Assembly: GCF_004359965.1 (NCBI RefSeq)
Contig: NZ_SMRQ01000027.1
Coordinates: 1-51,344, forward strand
DNA from: Cognatilysobacter segetis
GTDB taxonomy: Bacteria; Pseudomonadota; Gammaproteobacteria; Xanthomonadales; Xanthomonadaceae
DNA length: 51,344 bases
Direction: 5' to 3'
The notes under the pieces were generated by a model. It saw nothing but the letters and a program-made list of their open reading frames with translations. It did no database searches and was not told the origin of the DNA. Below, piece by piece: positions 27,932 to 36,647 of this stretch (positions within the stretch are counted from its first letter, which is position 1; the number at the start of each line of letters is the position of its first letter). The translations under genes were made by a program, and so were the position numbers.

Positions 27932-28666
27932 TCAGGGTAGATGAACGCCGGCAAGCGCCAGCCGCGCCCGCAACCGGCTTTCGTGGGTGCCGGGCCAGTA
28001 GACCTGCCCGCACTCCGTACACCGACTGAAGCGCTCGACGGCCTGCAGAACGCGCGTCGGCACGTCGTCGGCGACACCCGCCGCGTCGACGGGCTCGAGG
28101 CGGCCGTTGCACCGCGCGCATCGGGTGAACGGTGCGAACGAACGGTCGAGCCCGAAGCGGGCGCAGATCTCCGCGAATTGCTCGACGGGCGCCACTGCGT
28201 AGACGAACGCCGCGTCGTCGACATCGCCGCGTTTGAGCAGGGCGACGTCGCGGGTCAGCAGCACCCGGCGCCCCGCCTGCGCCGCTTCGCGCAGGACGTC
28301 GTCGCGGGCGAGCGCGCTGTACGCCGTGTCGATCCCCGCGAGTCGAAGGTAGCGCGCGAGACGGCCCAGGTGGGCGTCCAGCACGAAACGCGGCGGCAGG
28401 TCGATCGATTGCCGCTCGACGGGGTACACGTCGACCGTCTCGCCGCCGTGCACCCGGTGGGCGAGAGGCCGGCGCTCGCCGTCGACCTCGACCGCAGCCA
28501 CCTCCACATGCGGGATGCCGATCGACTCGATCGGGTCCTTGACGCCGTGCGTGCCGTCGATCGGGATCTCGACGTCGCCGCCGCGCCGCGCCGGTGACAG
28601 GAAACGCGCGAGGCGTCCATGCACGCGCAGGCGGAGGTGTCGTGGCGATGCAGTCGAACGGGGCAT
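27932..28666 (-). CDS. Mut7-C RNase domain protein with ubiquitin-like N-terminus
   Basis: The 244-residue protein has an N-terminal ubiquitin/ThiS-like part (HLRLRVHGRLARFLSP...GVKDPIESIGIPHVEVAAVEV, about 10-75). The Mut7-C PIN-type domain follows (RFVLDAHLGRLARYLRLAGIDTAY, then RVLLTRDVALLKRG) with acidic residues likely to bind metal. A zinc ribbon (CARC...CTEC) closes it. Mut7-C proteins are predicted RNases related to the C-terminal domain of the C. elegans exonuclease MUT-7, and their bacterial role is not established. It is adjacent to an S4-domain protein and downstream of rplS, an RNA-related neighbourhood. Confidence 0.82.
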   Translation of the reverse strand: MPRSTASPRHLRLRVHGRLARFLSPARRGGDVEIPIDGTHGVKDPIESIGIPHVEVAAVEVDGERRPLAHRVHGGETVDVYPVERQSIDLPPRFVLDAHLGRLARYLRLAGIDTAYSALARDDVLREAAQAGRRVLLTRDVALLKRGDVDDAAFVYAVAPVEQFAEICARFGLDRSFAPFTRCARCNGRLEPVDAAGVADDVPTRVLQAVERFSRCTECGQVYWPGTHESRLRARLALAGVHLP

Positions 28667-28714
28667 GGCGCCAGCATCGGCAACGGGCCGGCAACGCCGC
28701 GCGACTCCCAAACG

Positions 28715-28742
28715 CGAACGGCCGCCCAAAGGCGGCCGTTCG
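28715..28742 (-). terminator. Probable terminator of the rpsP-rimM-trmD-rplS operon
   Basis: A perfect 12-bp inverted repeat (CGAACGGCCGCC / GGCGGCCGTTCG) with a 4-base loop lies 18 bases after the rplS stop. The tail on the minus strand (GCGTTTGGG) has only a short T run, so the termination strength is uncertain. Confidence 0.6.
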
Positions 28743-28759
28743 GGCAGCGGACTCGCGCG

Positions 28760-29176
28760 TTACTGCTGCGCGGCGGCCGCGGCTGCGGCTGCGGCGGCCT
28801 TCGCCTTGGCGTTGCCCGCCAGGTCTTCCTTGATGCGCGCCTTCTTGCCCTGCAGGCCGCGCAGGTAGTACAGCTTGCCGGCGCGCACCTTGCCGCGGCG
28901 CTTCACGTCGACCGAATCGATCGTGGCGGAGTGCGTCTGGAACACGCGCTCGACGCCGAAGCCGTGCGAGATCTTGCGGACGGTGAACGACGAGTTCAGG
29001 CCGCCGTTCTTGATGCCGATGACCACACCCTCGTAAGCCTGGACGCGCTCGCGGTTGCCTTCCTTGACCTTCACGTTCACGACGACGGTGTCGCCCTGGC
29101 TGAAGTCGGGAAGCTTGCGGGTGATCTGCTCGGCTTCGAAGTTCTGGAGCAGCGTATTGAGGGACGGCTTGTTCAT
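28760..29176 (-). CDS. rplS: 50S ribosomal protein L19
   Basis: The 138-residue protein has [29 protein letters not shown], the [23 protein letters not shown] core and [17 protein letters not shown], all diagnostic of L19. The C-terminus carries an unusual Ala-rich tail ([15 protein letters not shown]). L19 lies at the 30S-50S interface. It is last in the rpsP operon, separated from trmD by 108 bases. Confidence 0.97.
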   Translation of the reverse strand: MNKPSLNTLLQNFEAEQITRKLPDFSQGDTVVVNVKVKEGNRERVQAYEGVVIGIKNGGLNSSFTVRKISHGFGVERVFQTHSATIDSVDVKRRGKVRAGKLYYLRGLQGKKARIKEDLAGNAKAKAAAAAAAAAAQQ

Positions 29177-29264
29177 GGGCTTGGGCCTGTTGGTGTCGTT
29201 GTAGAGCCGCGAGTGCGCGTGGACCCGCGTGCCGGCGTCGGTGGAGCTAAGCCCGCGATTGTAA

Positions 29265-29295
29265 CGGGATTTTTCCCGGCCTGGCTAGGGCCGGG
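29265..29295 (-). promoter_or_regulatory. Two overlapping, mutually exclusive hairpins at the trmD stop
   Basis: One hairpin pairs 29275-29281 with 29289-29295 (7 bp, CCCGGCC/GGCCGGG) and holds the trmD UAG stop in its loop. The other pairs 29265-29269 with 29274-29278 (5 bp, CGGGA/TCCCG, loop UUUU or AAAA depending on strand). They share bases 29275-29278, so only one can form at a time. The arrangement could tune rplS expression relative to trmD. Confidence 0.4.
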
Positions 29296-30064
29296 CCTGG
29301 GTCGCTTCCGGGTCCGGCGGGATCGGCCCCGAGGCGTCGGCACGATACTGCGCGAGGAGCGCGGCATCGGCCTTCGATAGCGTCCGCCCCTCCAGCAGGT
29401 CCGGGCGCCGCTCGGCGGTCCGGCCGAGGGCCTGCATGCGCCGCCAGCGCGCGATGCGCGCGTGGTCGCCGGACAGCAGCACGTTCGGCACGGCCCCTAG
29501 GGCGTGCTCGACCGGGCGCGTGTAGTGCGGGCAGTCGAGCAGCCCGTCCTCGAAACTGTCCTGCACCGCCGACTCGGCGTCGTTCAGCACGCCCTCCTGC
29601 AGCCGGGCGATCGCATCGATCAACACCGCGGCGGGCAGCTCGCCGCCCGACAGCACGTAGTCGCCGATCGACAGCTCCTCGTCGACCTCCGCCCGTACGA
29701 ACCGCTCGTCGATGCCCTCGTAGCGGCCGCAGAGCAGGATCAGGCGGGGCTCGGCCGCCAGGCGCCGGACGCCCGCCTGGTCCAGCCGCCGCCCCTGCGG
29801 GCTGAGGTAGACCACGCGGGCCGGTCCCCCGCCCGCCTGACGCGCTGAGGCGATCGCCCGGCGCAGCGGATCGATGAGCATGACCATGCCGGGGCCGCCC
29901 CCGAACGGGCGGTCGTCGACGCGCCGGTAGTTGCCCTCCGCGTGGTCGCGCGGATTGGTGCCGTGGATCGCCAGCAGACCGCGCTCGACCGCACGGCCGA
30001 CCACGCCGAACGCCGCGCACTGCGCGACGAACTCGGGAAACAGGCTGACGACGTCGATGCGCAT
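29285..30064 (-). CDS. trmD: tRNA (guanine-N1-)-methyltransferase TrmD
   Basis: The 259-residue enzyme starts [12 protein letters not shown]. It has FGGGPGMVM, the knot region [38 protein letters not shown] and [15 protein letters not shown], matching the SPOUT-fold trefoil knot methyltransferase. It makes m1G37 in tRNAs reading CUN, CCN and CGG and prevents +1 frameshifting. It follows rimM after 98 bases. Confidence 0.97.
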   Translation of the reverse strand: MRIDVVSLFPEFVAQCAAFGVVGRAVERGLLAIHGTNPRDHAEGNYRRVDDRPFGGGPGMVMLIDPLRRAIASARQAGGGPARVVYLSPQGRRLDQAGVRRLAAEPRLILLCGRYEGIDERFVRAEVDEELSIGDYVLSGGELPAAVLIDAIARLQEGVLNDAESAVQDSFEDGLLDCPHYTRPVEHALGAVPNVLLSGDHARIARWRRMQALGRTAERRPDLLEGRTLSKADAALLAQYRADASGPIPPDPEATQARP

Positions 30065-30162
30065 GGGCGAACCTGTAAAGGGCGATCAGGGAAGGCGCAC
30101 GCCGTGCCGCGGCGTCGAACGGGCGCCGCGCGGGGGCATCGCGGGCGGTCCGGGGCGTTGCC

Positions 30163-30732
30163 TCAGAAGTCCGGATCCCAGTCCACGGTGACGCGGCCCA
30201 CATCGAAATCGATCGACGTGACGTACAGAGGCCGCACGAACGGGATCATCCACTCGCGGTCGCCGTCGCGCGCGACCAGCACGTCGTTGGCGCCCGTCGC
30301 GAAGAGGTGCGACACGCGCCCCATCGACCGGCCCTCGGTGTTGACGACCTCGAGACCTTCGAGATCGATCCAGTAGACCTCGCCGTCGGCGGGCTTCGGC
30401 AGCGCGGAACGGTCGACGTAGACCTCCGTGCCGCGCATCGCCTCCGCGGCATCGCGGTCCTCGACGCCGGGGATCTCGGCGGCGAGCCCCTTGCCGGCTT
30501 GCCGACCACGAACGGTCGTCAGCTCGCGCTCGTTGCCGCGCGCATCCCGAAGGATCCAGGGCCGGTAGCCGAAGATGGCGGAGCGCGGCTCCGTCCAGCT
30601 TTCGAGTTTCACTTCCCCTCGAACGCCGAAGGCGCCGACCACCCTTCCAACCAGGATGCGGCGCCCCGGTGTCTTCGTCGGGGCACCTGCCGGCGCCCCG
30701 CTACCGCCCGTGCCAGGCACGGGCGAGGTCAT
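30163..30732 (-). CDS. rimM: Ribosome maturation factor RimM
   Basis: The 189-residue protein has the N-terminal RimM beta-barrel ([26 protein letters not shown]) and the PRC-barrel C-terminal half ([23 protein letters not shown], and [11 protein letters not shown]). The first 23 residues are a Pro/Gly-rich extension. RimM binds S19 in 30S heads during maturation. Its ATG overlaps the rpsP stop by one base (TGATG). Confidence 0.95.
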   Translation of the reverse strand: MTSPVPGTGGSGAPAGAPTKTPGRRILVGRVVGAFGVRGEVKLESWTEPRSAIFGYRPWILRDARGNERELTTVRGRQAGKGLAAEIPGVEDRDAAEAMRGTEVYVDRSALPKPADGEVYWIDLEGLEVVNTEGRSMGRVSHLFATGANDVLVARDGDREWMIPFVRPLYVTSIDFDVGRVTVDWDPDF

Positions 30733-30989
30733 CAGGCTGCGGCCTGCGCCTTGGAAACCTGCTTGAACAGGTCGGCGACCTTGTCGGTCATCTGCGCGCC
30801 CTGGCCGACCCAGTGCTGCACGCGGGCGACGTCGAGCTCGACGCGCTTGTCGTTGCCCGACGCGACCGGATTGTAGTAACCGACGCGCTCGATATTGCGG
30901 CCATCGCGGGCGCTGCGGCTGTCGGTGACGATGATGTGGTAGAAGGGGCGCTTCTTGGCGCCGCCACGCGTAAGGCGGATCTTGACCAT
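30732..30989 (-). CDS. rpsP: 30S ribosomal protein S16
   Basis: The 85-residue protein starts [25 protein letters not shown] and has a [12 protein letters not shown] segment, diagnostic of S16. It is the first gene of the rpsP-rimM-trmD-rplS operon. On the minus strand upstream a TAAAAT -10-like hexamer (31037-31042) is visible 48 bases before the ATG, but no convincing -35. It follows ffh on the same strand, a common order. Confidence 0.97.
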   Translation of the reverse strand: MVKIRLTRGGAKKRPFYHIIVTDSRSARDGRNIERVGYYNPVASGNDKRVELDVARVQHWVGQGAQMTDKVADLFKQVSKAQAAA

Positions 30990-31094
30990 GAGGTTCTCGT
31001 GTTGCCCAGCTGCCGGAATGGCAGGGTAAGCCGGCGATTTTAGCGGGATTTCCGCCCGCGGGGAACCCGGCGGGCGCTGCGGCCGCTTGGCCGG

Positions 31095-32462
31095 TCAGCG
31101 GAACGGCATGCCGCCGCGACCGCCCATCATGCCCTTCATGCCGCGCATGAGCCCCTTCATGCCGCCACCGGCCAGCTTGGACATCATCTTTTCCATCTGC
31201 TGGTACTGCTTCATCACCTTGTTCACGTCGGCCGGGGTCAGGCCCGCGCCCCTGGCGATGCGTGCGCGGCGCGAGCCGTTCAGCAGCGCCGGGTTGCGCC
31301 GCTCCTTCTTCGTCATCGAATTGATGATCGCGATCATCCGCGGCACTTCCTTGCCGGTGATCTGGTCCTTGAGGTGCGCGGGCACCTGCCCCATGCCCGG
31401 CAGCTTGTCCATGAGCCCGTGCAGGCCGCCCATGCTCTGCATCTGCTCGAGCTGGTCGCGCATGTCGTTGAGGTCGAATTTCTTGCCCTTGACGACCTTC
31501 TCGGCGAGCTTCTGCGCCTTGTCCTTGTCGACCTGCTGCTCCACCTGCTCGACCAGCGACAGCACGTCGCCCATGTCGAGGATCCGGCTCGCGATGCGGT
31601 CCGGATGGAAGACGTCGAGGCCGTCCGGCTTCTCGCCGGTACCGATGAACTTGATCGGGCGACCGGTGATGTAGCGCACCGACAGCGCCGCACCGCCGCG
31701 CGCGTCGCCGTCGGTCTTGGTGAGCACGACGCCGGTGAGCGGCAGCGCGTCGGCGAAGGCCTTGGCCGTCACCGCGGCATCCTGTCCGGTCATCGAGTCG
31801 ACGACGAACAGCGTCTCGACCGGGTTCACCGCGCCGTGCAGCGCCTTGATCTCCGCCATCATCGCCTCGTCGATCGCGAGGCGGCCGGCGGTGTCGACGA
31901 TCAGGACGTCCGCGTACGACTTGCGCGCATCGTCGATGGCGGCGCGCACGATGGCTTCGGGCTTCTGCGAGGCGTCGGACGGGAAGAACGTGACGTCGAC
32001 CTGCTGCGCGAGCTGGCGCAGCTGTTCGATCGCCGCGGGTCGGTACACGTCGGCCGACACCACCATGACCTTCTTCTTGCGGCGCTCCTTCAGGTGCTTG
32101 GCGAGCTTGCCGACGGTCGTCGTCTTGCCCGCACCCTGCAGGCCGGCCATCAGGATAACCGCGGGCGCCGGCACGTTGAGGTTGAGGTCGGAGGCCTGCG
32201 CGCCCATCACGGCGGTCAGCTCGTCGCGCACCACCTTGATGAGCGACTGGCCCGGCGTCAGCGACTTCAGCACTTCCTGTCCGACCGCGCGCGTCTTGAT
32301 GCGCTCGATCAGCGCCTGCACGACGGGCAGCGCGACGTCGGCTTCCAGCAGTGCGATCCGCACCTCACGCAACGCCTCGCGGATGTTCTCCTCCGTCAGG
32401 CGGCCGCGGCCGCGCAGGCGCTCGATGGTGCCGGAGAGGCGCTGGGACAGGGACTCGAACAT
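31095..32462 (-). CDS. ffh: Signal recognition particle GTPase Ffh
   Basis: The 455-residue SRP54 homologue has an N domain, G-domain P-loop GLQGAGKT at 107-114, [19 protein letters not shown], and a Met-rich M domain ending [20 protein letters not shown]. It binds signal sequences of nascent inner-membrane proteins with 4.5S RNA. The ATG at 32462 begins [20 protein letters not shown]. The upstream in-frame extension is not SRP54-like. A -10-type TATACT on the minus strand lies at 32493-32498, but its -35 is poor. It is divergent from the CcsA-like gene. Confidence 0.97.
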   Translation of the reverse strand: MFESLSQRLSGTIERLRGRGRLTEENIREALREVRIALLEADVALPVVQALIERIKTRAVGQEVLKSLTPGQSLIKVVRDELTAVMGAQASDLNLNVPAPAVILMAGLQGAGKTTTVGKLAKHLKERRKKKVMVVSADVYRPAAIEQLRQLAQQVDVTFFPSDASQKPEAIVRAAIDDARKSYADVLIVDTAGRLAIDEAMMAEIKALHGAVNPVETLFVVDSMTGQDAAVTAKAFADALPLTGVVLTKTDGDARGGAALSVRYITGRPIKFIGTGEKPDGLDVFHPDRIASRILDMGDVLSLVEQVEQQVDKDKAQKLAEKVVKGKKFDLNDMRDQLEQMQSMGGLHGLMDKLPGMGQVPAHLKDQITGKEVPRMIAIINSMTKKERRNPALLNGSRRARIARGAGLTPADVNKVMKQYQQMEKMMSKLAGGGMKGLMRGMKGMMGGRGGMPFR

Positions 32463-32546
32463 GTGTGCAACCGACGACGAAAACGGTCGCGAAGTATAGC
32501 GGTCGAGGGCCGGCGGCCCGTGGAACGGCTGTGCCACACTTCGTCC

Positions 32547-33341
32547 ATGGCGCTCGTCATCGTTTCCATCCTGTTCTACCTGGCCGCGACCGGCATGCTC
32601 GCGGCCGCGTTGCGCGCCGATCCGGTGTCCCCGTCCGAAGGCTGGCGCGTTCCCGCGACGCTGGGACTGGCCACGCATGCGACGGTGCACATCGCGGCGT
32701 GGAAGGAGGTCGGCGGGCCCGACCTGCACTTCTTCGCGGCGCTGTCGCTGGTCGGGCTCGGCATGGCGGCGCTCACGACCGCGGTCGCGGTGCGCGAACG
32801 CGTGGCCGCGCTCGCGGTGCTGGCATTGCCGCTCGCGGCGGTCCTGCTGGGGGCCTACCGCGCATACGGGCACGCGGCGTCCATGACGCTGGACTGGCAG
32901 CAGCAGCTGCACGCCGCGCTGGCGCTACTGGCCTACGCGACGCTGGCGGTCGCAGCCCTGCTGGGCGTCACGCTCTGGGTGCAGGAGCGTGCGCTGCGGC
33001 GTCGCGAATTCCACGGCTGGTCGCGTGCGCTGCCGCCGCTCGTGCAGCTGGAATCCCTGCTGTTCCGGACGATCGCCGTCGGCTTCGGCCTGCTGACCGC
33101 GACCCTCCTCACCGGTGTGCTGTTCGTGCAGAACCTCTTCGCCCAGCACCTGATGCACAAGACGGTGCTCAGCATCCTGTCCTGGCTCGCGTTCGGCGCC
33201 CTGCTGGTCGGCCGACGGCGGTACGGATGGCGGGGCGCGACCGCGGTGCGCTGGACGCTCTCGGCCATGGCCCTGCTGGTGCTTGCCTATTTCGGCAGCA
33301 AGGCGGTGCTGGAGCTGATCCTCCACCGGCAGGTCGCCTGA
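32547..33341 (+). CDS. CcsA/HemX-like inner membrane protein (cytochrome c assembly family)
   Basis: The 264-residue protein is strongly hydrophobic, with about 8 predicted membrane helices starting at VIVSILFYLAATGMLAAAL. Between them are short charged loops and a WQQQLHAALALLAYATLAVAALLGVTLWVQE segment typical of the CcsA/YpjD family. The N-terminal half also resembles HemX. In gammaproteobacteria this gene sits beside ffh, and the E. coli neighbour ypjD has the same place. Haem handling is inferred from the family, and its partner genes are not in this window. Confidence 0.82.
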   Translation: MALVIVSILFYLAATGMLAAALRADPVSPSEGWRVPATLGLATHATVHIAAWKEVGGPDLHFFAALSLVGLGMAALTTAVAVRERVAALAVLALPLAAVLLGAYRAYGHAASMTLDWQQQLHAALALLAYATLAVAALLGVTLWVQERALRRREFHGWSRALPPLVQLESLLFRTIAVGFGLLTATLLTGVLFVQNLFAQHLMHKTVLSILSWLAFGALLVGRRRYGWRGATAVRWTLSAMALLVLAYFGSKAVLELILHRQVA

Positions 33342-33393
33342 ACCGTTTCCCGAACGGAACGCCGGCTAACTACTCGTCGATACAATATTTGCA

Positions 33394-33428
33394 TTGACAA
33401 CTATTGCGCGCGCACTTAAATTGCGCGC
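33394..33428 (+). promoter_or_regulatory. Predicted marR promoter with repeated ATTGCGCGC
   Basis: TTGACA (33394-33399) and TTAAAT (33416-33421) form a -35/-10 pair 16 bases apart. The sequence ATTGCGCGC occurs twice (33403-33411 and 33420-33428) in the -10/-35 interval and just downstream, with a 17-base period. The ATG at 33431 is only 10 bases after the -10, so the mRNA may be leaderless. The repeats are candidate binding sites for the MarR protein. Confidence 0.45.
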
Positions 33429-33430
33429 CC

Positions 33431-33880
33431 ATGACGACGTCTTCCACCTGTAACGGCTCCTCGCTCGGCCTGATGTTCCGCCAGGTCCGCGACGCCATGT
33501 GGGCCTACATGGAGCGCGAGCTCCAGGCGGGCGGCCACGACCTCACCTTCAGCCAGTACATCACCCTCAAGACGCTCGGCGCCGGGCGTGCCGGGGTGTC
33601 CGAGCTCGCCCGCGCCGCGCAGCTGCACCCCGGTGCGATGACCCGCGTGCTCGACAAGCTGGAAGCGCAGGGCCTCGTCGCTCGCGTGACCGATCCGCAG
33701 GACCGCCGCGCGCTGCACGTCGACCTGACCGACGAGGGCCGTCGGCTGTGGTCGGTGGTCGGCGATTACGGCCGCCGCGTGCACGCCCGCGCGATGCACG
33801 GCTTCGACGCCAGCGAACAGGCGCGCCTCATGGACATGCTCTCGCGCGTCCGCGACAACCTTTCCTCCGATTCCGACTGA
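33431..33880 (+). CDS. MarR-family repressor of the efflux operon
   Basis: The 149-residue protein has the MarR winged helix: TFSQYITLKTLGAGRAGVSELARAAQLHPGAMTRVLDKLEAQGLVARV, then the wing DPQDRRALHVDLTDEGRRL. The ATG at 33431 is preferred, since an upstream in-frame TTG would add 9 residues. One base after its stop begins the outer-membrane factor gene, so it is the first gene of marR-OMF-emrA-emrB and probably represses the operon until an inducing drug binds. It is EmrR/MprA-like by context, though ligand is unknown. Confidence 0.9.
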   Translation: MTTSSTCNGSSLGLMFRQVRDAMWAYMERELQAGGHDLTFSQYITLKTLGAGRAGVSELARAAQLHPGAMTRVLDKLEAQGLVARVTDPQDRRALHVDLTDEGRRLWSVVGDYGRRVHARAMHGFDASEQARLMDMLSRVRDNLSSDSD

Positions 33881-33881
33881 C

Positions 33882-35354
33882 ATGCGCCCACGAACCGTCA
33901 CGCCTTCCGCCCGGCGCCTCGCCCCGCTCGTCCTCGCGCTCGCCGTCGCCGGCTGCGCCAGCACGCGCGGCATCGAGCCGCAGGAGCGACCGATCGACGC
34001 CGACACGCTCGCCGCGTCGCGCACGCTGGGCGCGGTCGCGCAACAGCCGGTGTCGCGCGACTGGTGGCGTGCATTCGGCGACCCGCAGCTCGACGCACTG
34101 ATCGAGGAAGCCGCGCAGGGCCAGCCGACTCTCGCCGCCGCCGATGCGCGCGTGCGGCAGGCGGTGGCGCAGGCCGGCCTCGCCGACGCAGCACGTCAAC
34201 CCAGCGTCGGAGCCACGGCGCAGTACTCGGGCATCCGGATCCCGGAATCGGTCGCGCCCGCGCCGCTCGGCGGCGAGTACAAGGGTGTGATCCTGCTCGG
34301 CCTCAACATCAAGTACAGCCCGGACGTCTGGGGCGGGCAGCGCGCGCGCTACGAAGCCGCGCTCGGCCAGGTGCGGGCGAGCGAGATCGACGCGCAGGCG
34401 GCACGCCTCACGCTGGCGTCGAACATCGCGCGCGCCTACGTCGGTCTCGCGCAGGCGTACGACGCGCTCGACGTGGCCAACGGCGAGAAGTCGCGCTCGC
34501 AGAAGCTGCTCGGCCTCGGCCGCCAGCGCTTCAAGGCCGGTGTCGACAACGAGTTGCCGGTGCGCAATGCGCAGGTGCTCGTCGATTCGGCGACCCAGCA
34601 GGCGCAGGCCGCGCAGCAGCAGATCGACGCTGCGAAGAACGCGATCGCGGCGCTGCTGGGCAAGGGTCCCGATCGCGCGGATTCCATCGCGCGTCCCACG
34701 CTGCTGAAGGCGCCGGCACCCGGCGTGCCCTCGGTAATTCCGAGCCAACTGCTCGGCGGCCGCCCCGACGTGGTGGCGGCGCGCTGGCGCGCCGAAGCCG
34801 CGAGCCGCGCGATCCATGCCGCGAAGGCGGAGTTCTATCCGTCGGTCAACCTGTCCGCACTCGTCGGCGTCGCCGCGGGCGGCCTCGCCGACCTGTTCTC
34901 GACGAAGGCCTTGCTCGCGCAGGGCGGACCGGCGATCTCGCTGCCGATCTTCGACGGCGGCCGCCTGCGCAATAACCTCGCCAAGGGCGACGCTGACTAC
35001 GACCTCGCCGTCGCCGCCTACAACGGCAGCCTGGTGACCGGGCTGCGCGAAGTGGCCGATGCGCTCGACGACGCACGCGCGCTCGACGCGCAGATTGCGG
35101 CGGTGCGGCAGGCCCGCGGCGCCGCGCAGTCCGCGCTGACGCTCGCCAACACCCGCTACAAGGCCGGGCTCGCCACGCAGATGGACGTGCTCGCCGCGCA
35201 GCGTCCGTTGCTGCAGCTCGACCAGCAACTCGCGGCGCTGCGTGCGCAGCGCCTGATCGCCACGGTCGATCTCGACCAGGCGCTCGGCGGTGGCCTCGAG
35301 CTGACCGCGCCCTCCTCCGACTCCGATTCCGACTCCGCGACCGCCTCCCGATGA
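33882..35354 (+). CDS. Outer-membrane efflux lipoprotein of the NodT/OprM family
   Basis: The 490-residue protein has a lipoprotein signal (VLALAVAGCAS, with acylated Cys at about 25), then two outer-membrane-efflux repeats. It has the family motif DWWRAFGDPQLDALI at about 59-73 and a LGGRPDVVAARWRAEAASRAI stretch in the second half. The C-terminus ends in a Ser/Asp run. It should form the trimeric outer-membrane channel for the EmrAB-type pump encoded by the next two genes. Its stop overlaps emrA (ATGA). Confidence 0.93.
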   Translation: MRPRTVTPSARRLAPLVLALAVAGCASTRGIEPQERPIDADTLAASRTLGAVAQQPVSRDWWRAFGDPQLDALIEEAAQGQPTLAAADARVRQAVAQAGLADAARQPSVGATAQYSGIRIPESVAPAPLGGEYKGVILLGLNIKYSPDVWGGQRARYEAALGQVRASEIDAQAARLTLASNIARAYVGLAQAYDALDVANGEKSRSQKLLGLGRQRFKAGVDNELPVRNAQVLVDSATQQAQAAQQQIDAAKNAIAALLGKGPDRADSIARPTLLKAPAPGVPSVIPSQLLGGRPDVVAARWRAEAASRAIHAAKAEFYPSVNLSALVGVAAGGLADLFSTKALLAQGGPAISLPIFDGGRLRNNLAKGDADYDLAVAAYNGSLVTGLREVADALDDARALDAQIAAVRQARGAAQSALTLANTRYKAGLATQMDVLAAQRPLLQLDQQLAALRAQRLIATVDLDQALGGGLELTAPSSDSDSDSATASR

Positions 35355-36529
35355 GCACACCCGCCCCCACCGCCCCCGCCGCCGCGCCTGCGAAGAACAG
35401 CAAGCGCCGTCGTGCGTTGATGATCCTCGCGCTCGTCGTCCTGCTCGCCGGCATCGGCTGGCTGCTCTACCACTTCCTCGTCGGTCGCTGGCACCAGGAC
35501 ACCGACGACGCGTACGTGCAGGGCAACATCGTCACGATCACCCCGCAGACCGTGGGCACGGTGACCGCGATCACCGCCGAGGACGGCATGCGCGTCGAAG
35601 CGGGCCAGGTGCTGGTGCGCCTGGACGCGACCGATGCGCAGGTCGGGTACGAGCAGGCGGTCGCGAACCTCGCGAACACCGTGCGCCAGGTGCGCGGCCT
35701 GTACAGCAGCGTGACCTCCGCGCAGGGCGAGATCCGCGCCCGCGAAGCCGCCGTCGCCAAGCTGCGCGCCGACGTCGCGCGTCGCAGCGGGCTGGTCGCC
35801 ACCGGCGCGGTATCGGCCGAGGAGCTGAGCCATGCGCGCGACGACCTGGCGGTCGCCGAGGCCGCGCTGGCCACCGCGCGCGGCAACCTGTCGCGCAACC
35901 GCGCGCTGGTGGACGCGACCACCGTGCGCGACCAGCCGCAGGTCAAGGCGGCCGCCGCGCAGGTGCGTCAGGCCTACCTCGCGATGCAGCGGGGCGGGAT
36001 CGTCGCCCCGGTCAGCGGCTACGTCGCCAAGCGCAGCGTACAGCTCGGCCAGCGCGTGCAGCCGGGCCAGGCGCTGATGACGGTGATTCCGCTGGAGCAG
36101 GTCTGGGTCGAGGCGAACTTCAAGGAAACGCAGCTCGCCAAGATGCACATCGGCCAGCCGGTCGAGCTGCACTCCGACCTCTACGGCGGCGACGTCACGT
36201 TCAAGGGCCGCGTCGCGAGCCTCGGCCTCGGCACGGGCAGCGCGTTCTCGCTGCTGCCGGCGCAGAACGCCAGCGGCAACTGGATCAAGATCGTGCAGCG
36301 CGTGCCGGTGCGCGTGGAGCTCGACCGCGCGCAGCTGGCGAAGCACCCGCTTCGCATCGGCCTGAGCATGAGCGCCGACGTCGACCTGCACGACCAGACC
36401 GGCCCGGTGCTGGCCAGCGCGCCGCCGCAGAAGCCGCTGCTCACGACCACCGCGTACGACCAGCAGATGAAGGCCGCGCAGGACCGCATCGACCAGGTCA
36501 TCCGCGAGAACCTCTCGGGCCGCGGCTGA
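35351..36529 (+). CDS. emrA: EmrA-type periplasmic adaptor (HlyD family)
   Basis: The 392-residue protein has one N-terminal membrane anchor (ALMILALVVLLAGIGWLLYHFLV, about 22-44), a lipoyl-like half (DTDDAYVQGNIVTITPQTVGTV), a coiled-coil hairpin (about 95-190) and the second lipoyl half (GGIVAPVSGYVAKRSVQLGQRV). The DDAYV motif is typical of EmrA. It bridges the inner-membrane MFS pump and the outer-membrane channel. It starts within the ATGA overlap with the outer-membrane factor. Confidence 0.94.
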   Translation: MSTPAPTAPAAAPAKNSKRRRALMILALVVLLAGIGWLLYHFLVGRWHQDTDDAYVQGNIVTITPQTVGTVTAITAEDGMRVEAGQVLVRLDATDAQVGYEQAVANLANTVRQVRGLYSSVTSAQGEIRAREAAVAKLRADVARRSGLVATGAVSAEELSHARDDLAVAEAALATARGNLSRNRALVDATTVRDQPQVKAAAAQVRQAYLAMQRGGIVAPVSGYVAKRSVQLGQRVQPGQALMTVIPLEQVWVEANFKETQLAKMHIGQPVELHSDLYGGDVTFKGRVASLGLGTGSAFSLLPAQNASGNWIKIVQRVPVRVELDRAQLAKHPLRIGLSMSADVDLHDQTGPVLASAPPQKPLLTTTAYDQQMKAAQDRIDQVIRENLSGRG

Positions 36530-36533
36530 TCGC

Positions 36534-36595
36534 CGCCGGCGCGCGCCCCACCGGGTGCGTGCCGCCACGAACGACGCCCGGCGCACGCGCCGGCG
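36534..36595. repeat. Perfect 10-bp inverted repeat between emrA and emrB
   Basis: CGCCGGCGCG (36534-36543) and CGCGCCGGCG (36586-36595) flank a 42-base loop in the emrA-emrB gap. The structure begins 4 bases after the emrA stop. In such GC-rich DNA it may be chance, but it could reduce emrB expression or stabilise the upstream mRNA. Confidence 0.4.
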
Positions 36596-36647
36596 TCACC
36601 CGCATCGACGTCGACGCCGCTGCGCGCCGGCACAACGACAGGCATCC

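Noticed and set aside
29265-29278. Rho-independent terminator between trmD and rplS
   Set aside because: On the coding (minus) strand the hairpin holds an A run instead of being followed by a T run, so termination there is unlikely.
31037-31042. Promoter of the rpsP operon
   Set aside because: A TAAAAT hexamer is present but the 17-base-upstream position shows only TTCCCC. Not enough to list as a separate feature.
36555-36647. Longer N-terminus of EmrB
   Set aside because: The 31 added residues are a run of Arg and His that does not resemble DHA2 transporters and covers the inverted repeat.
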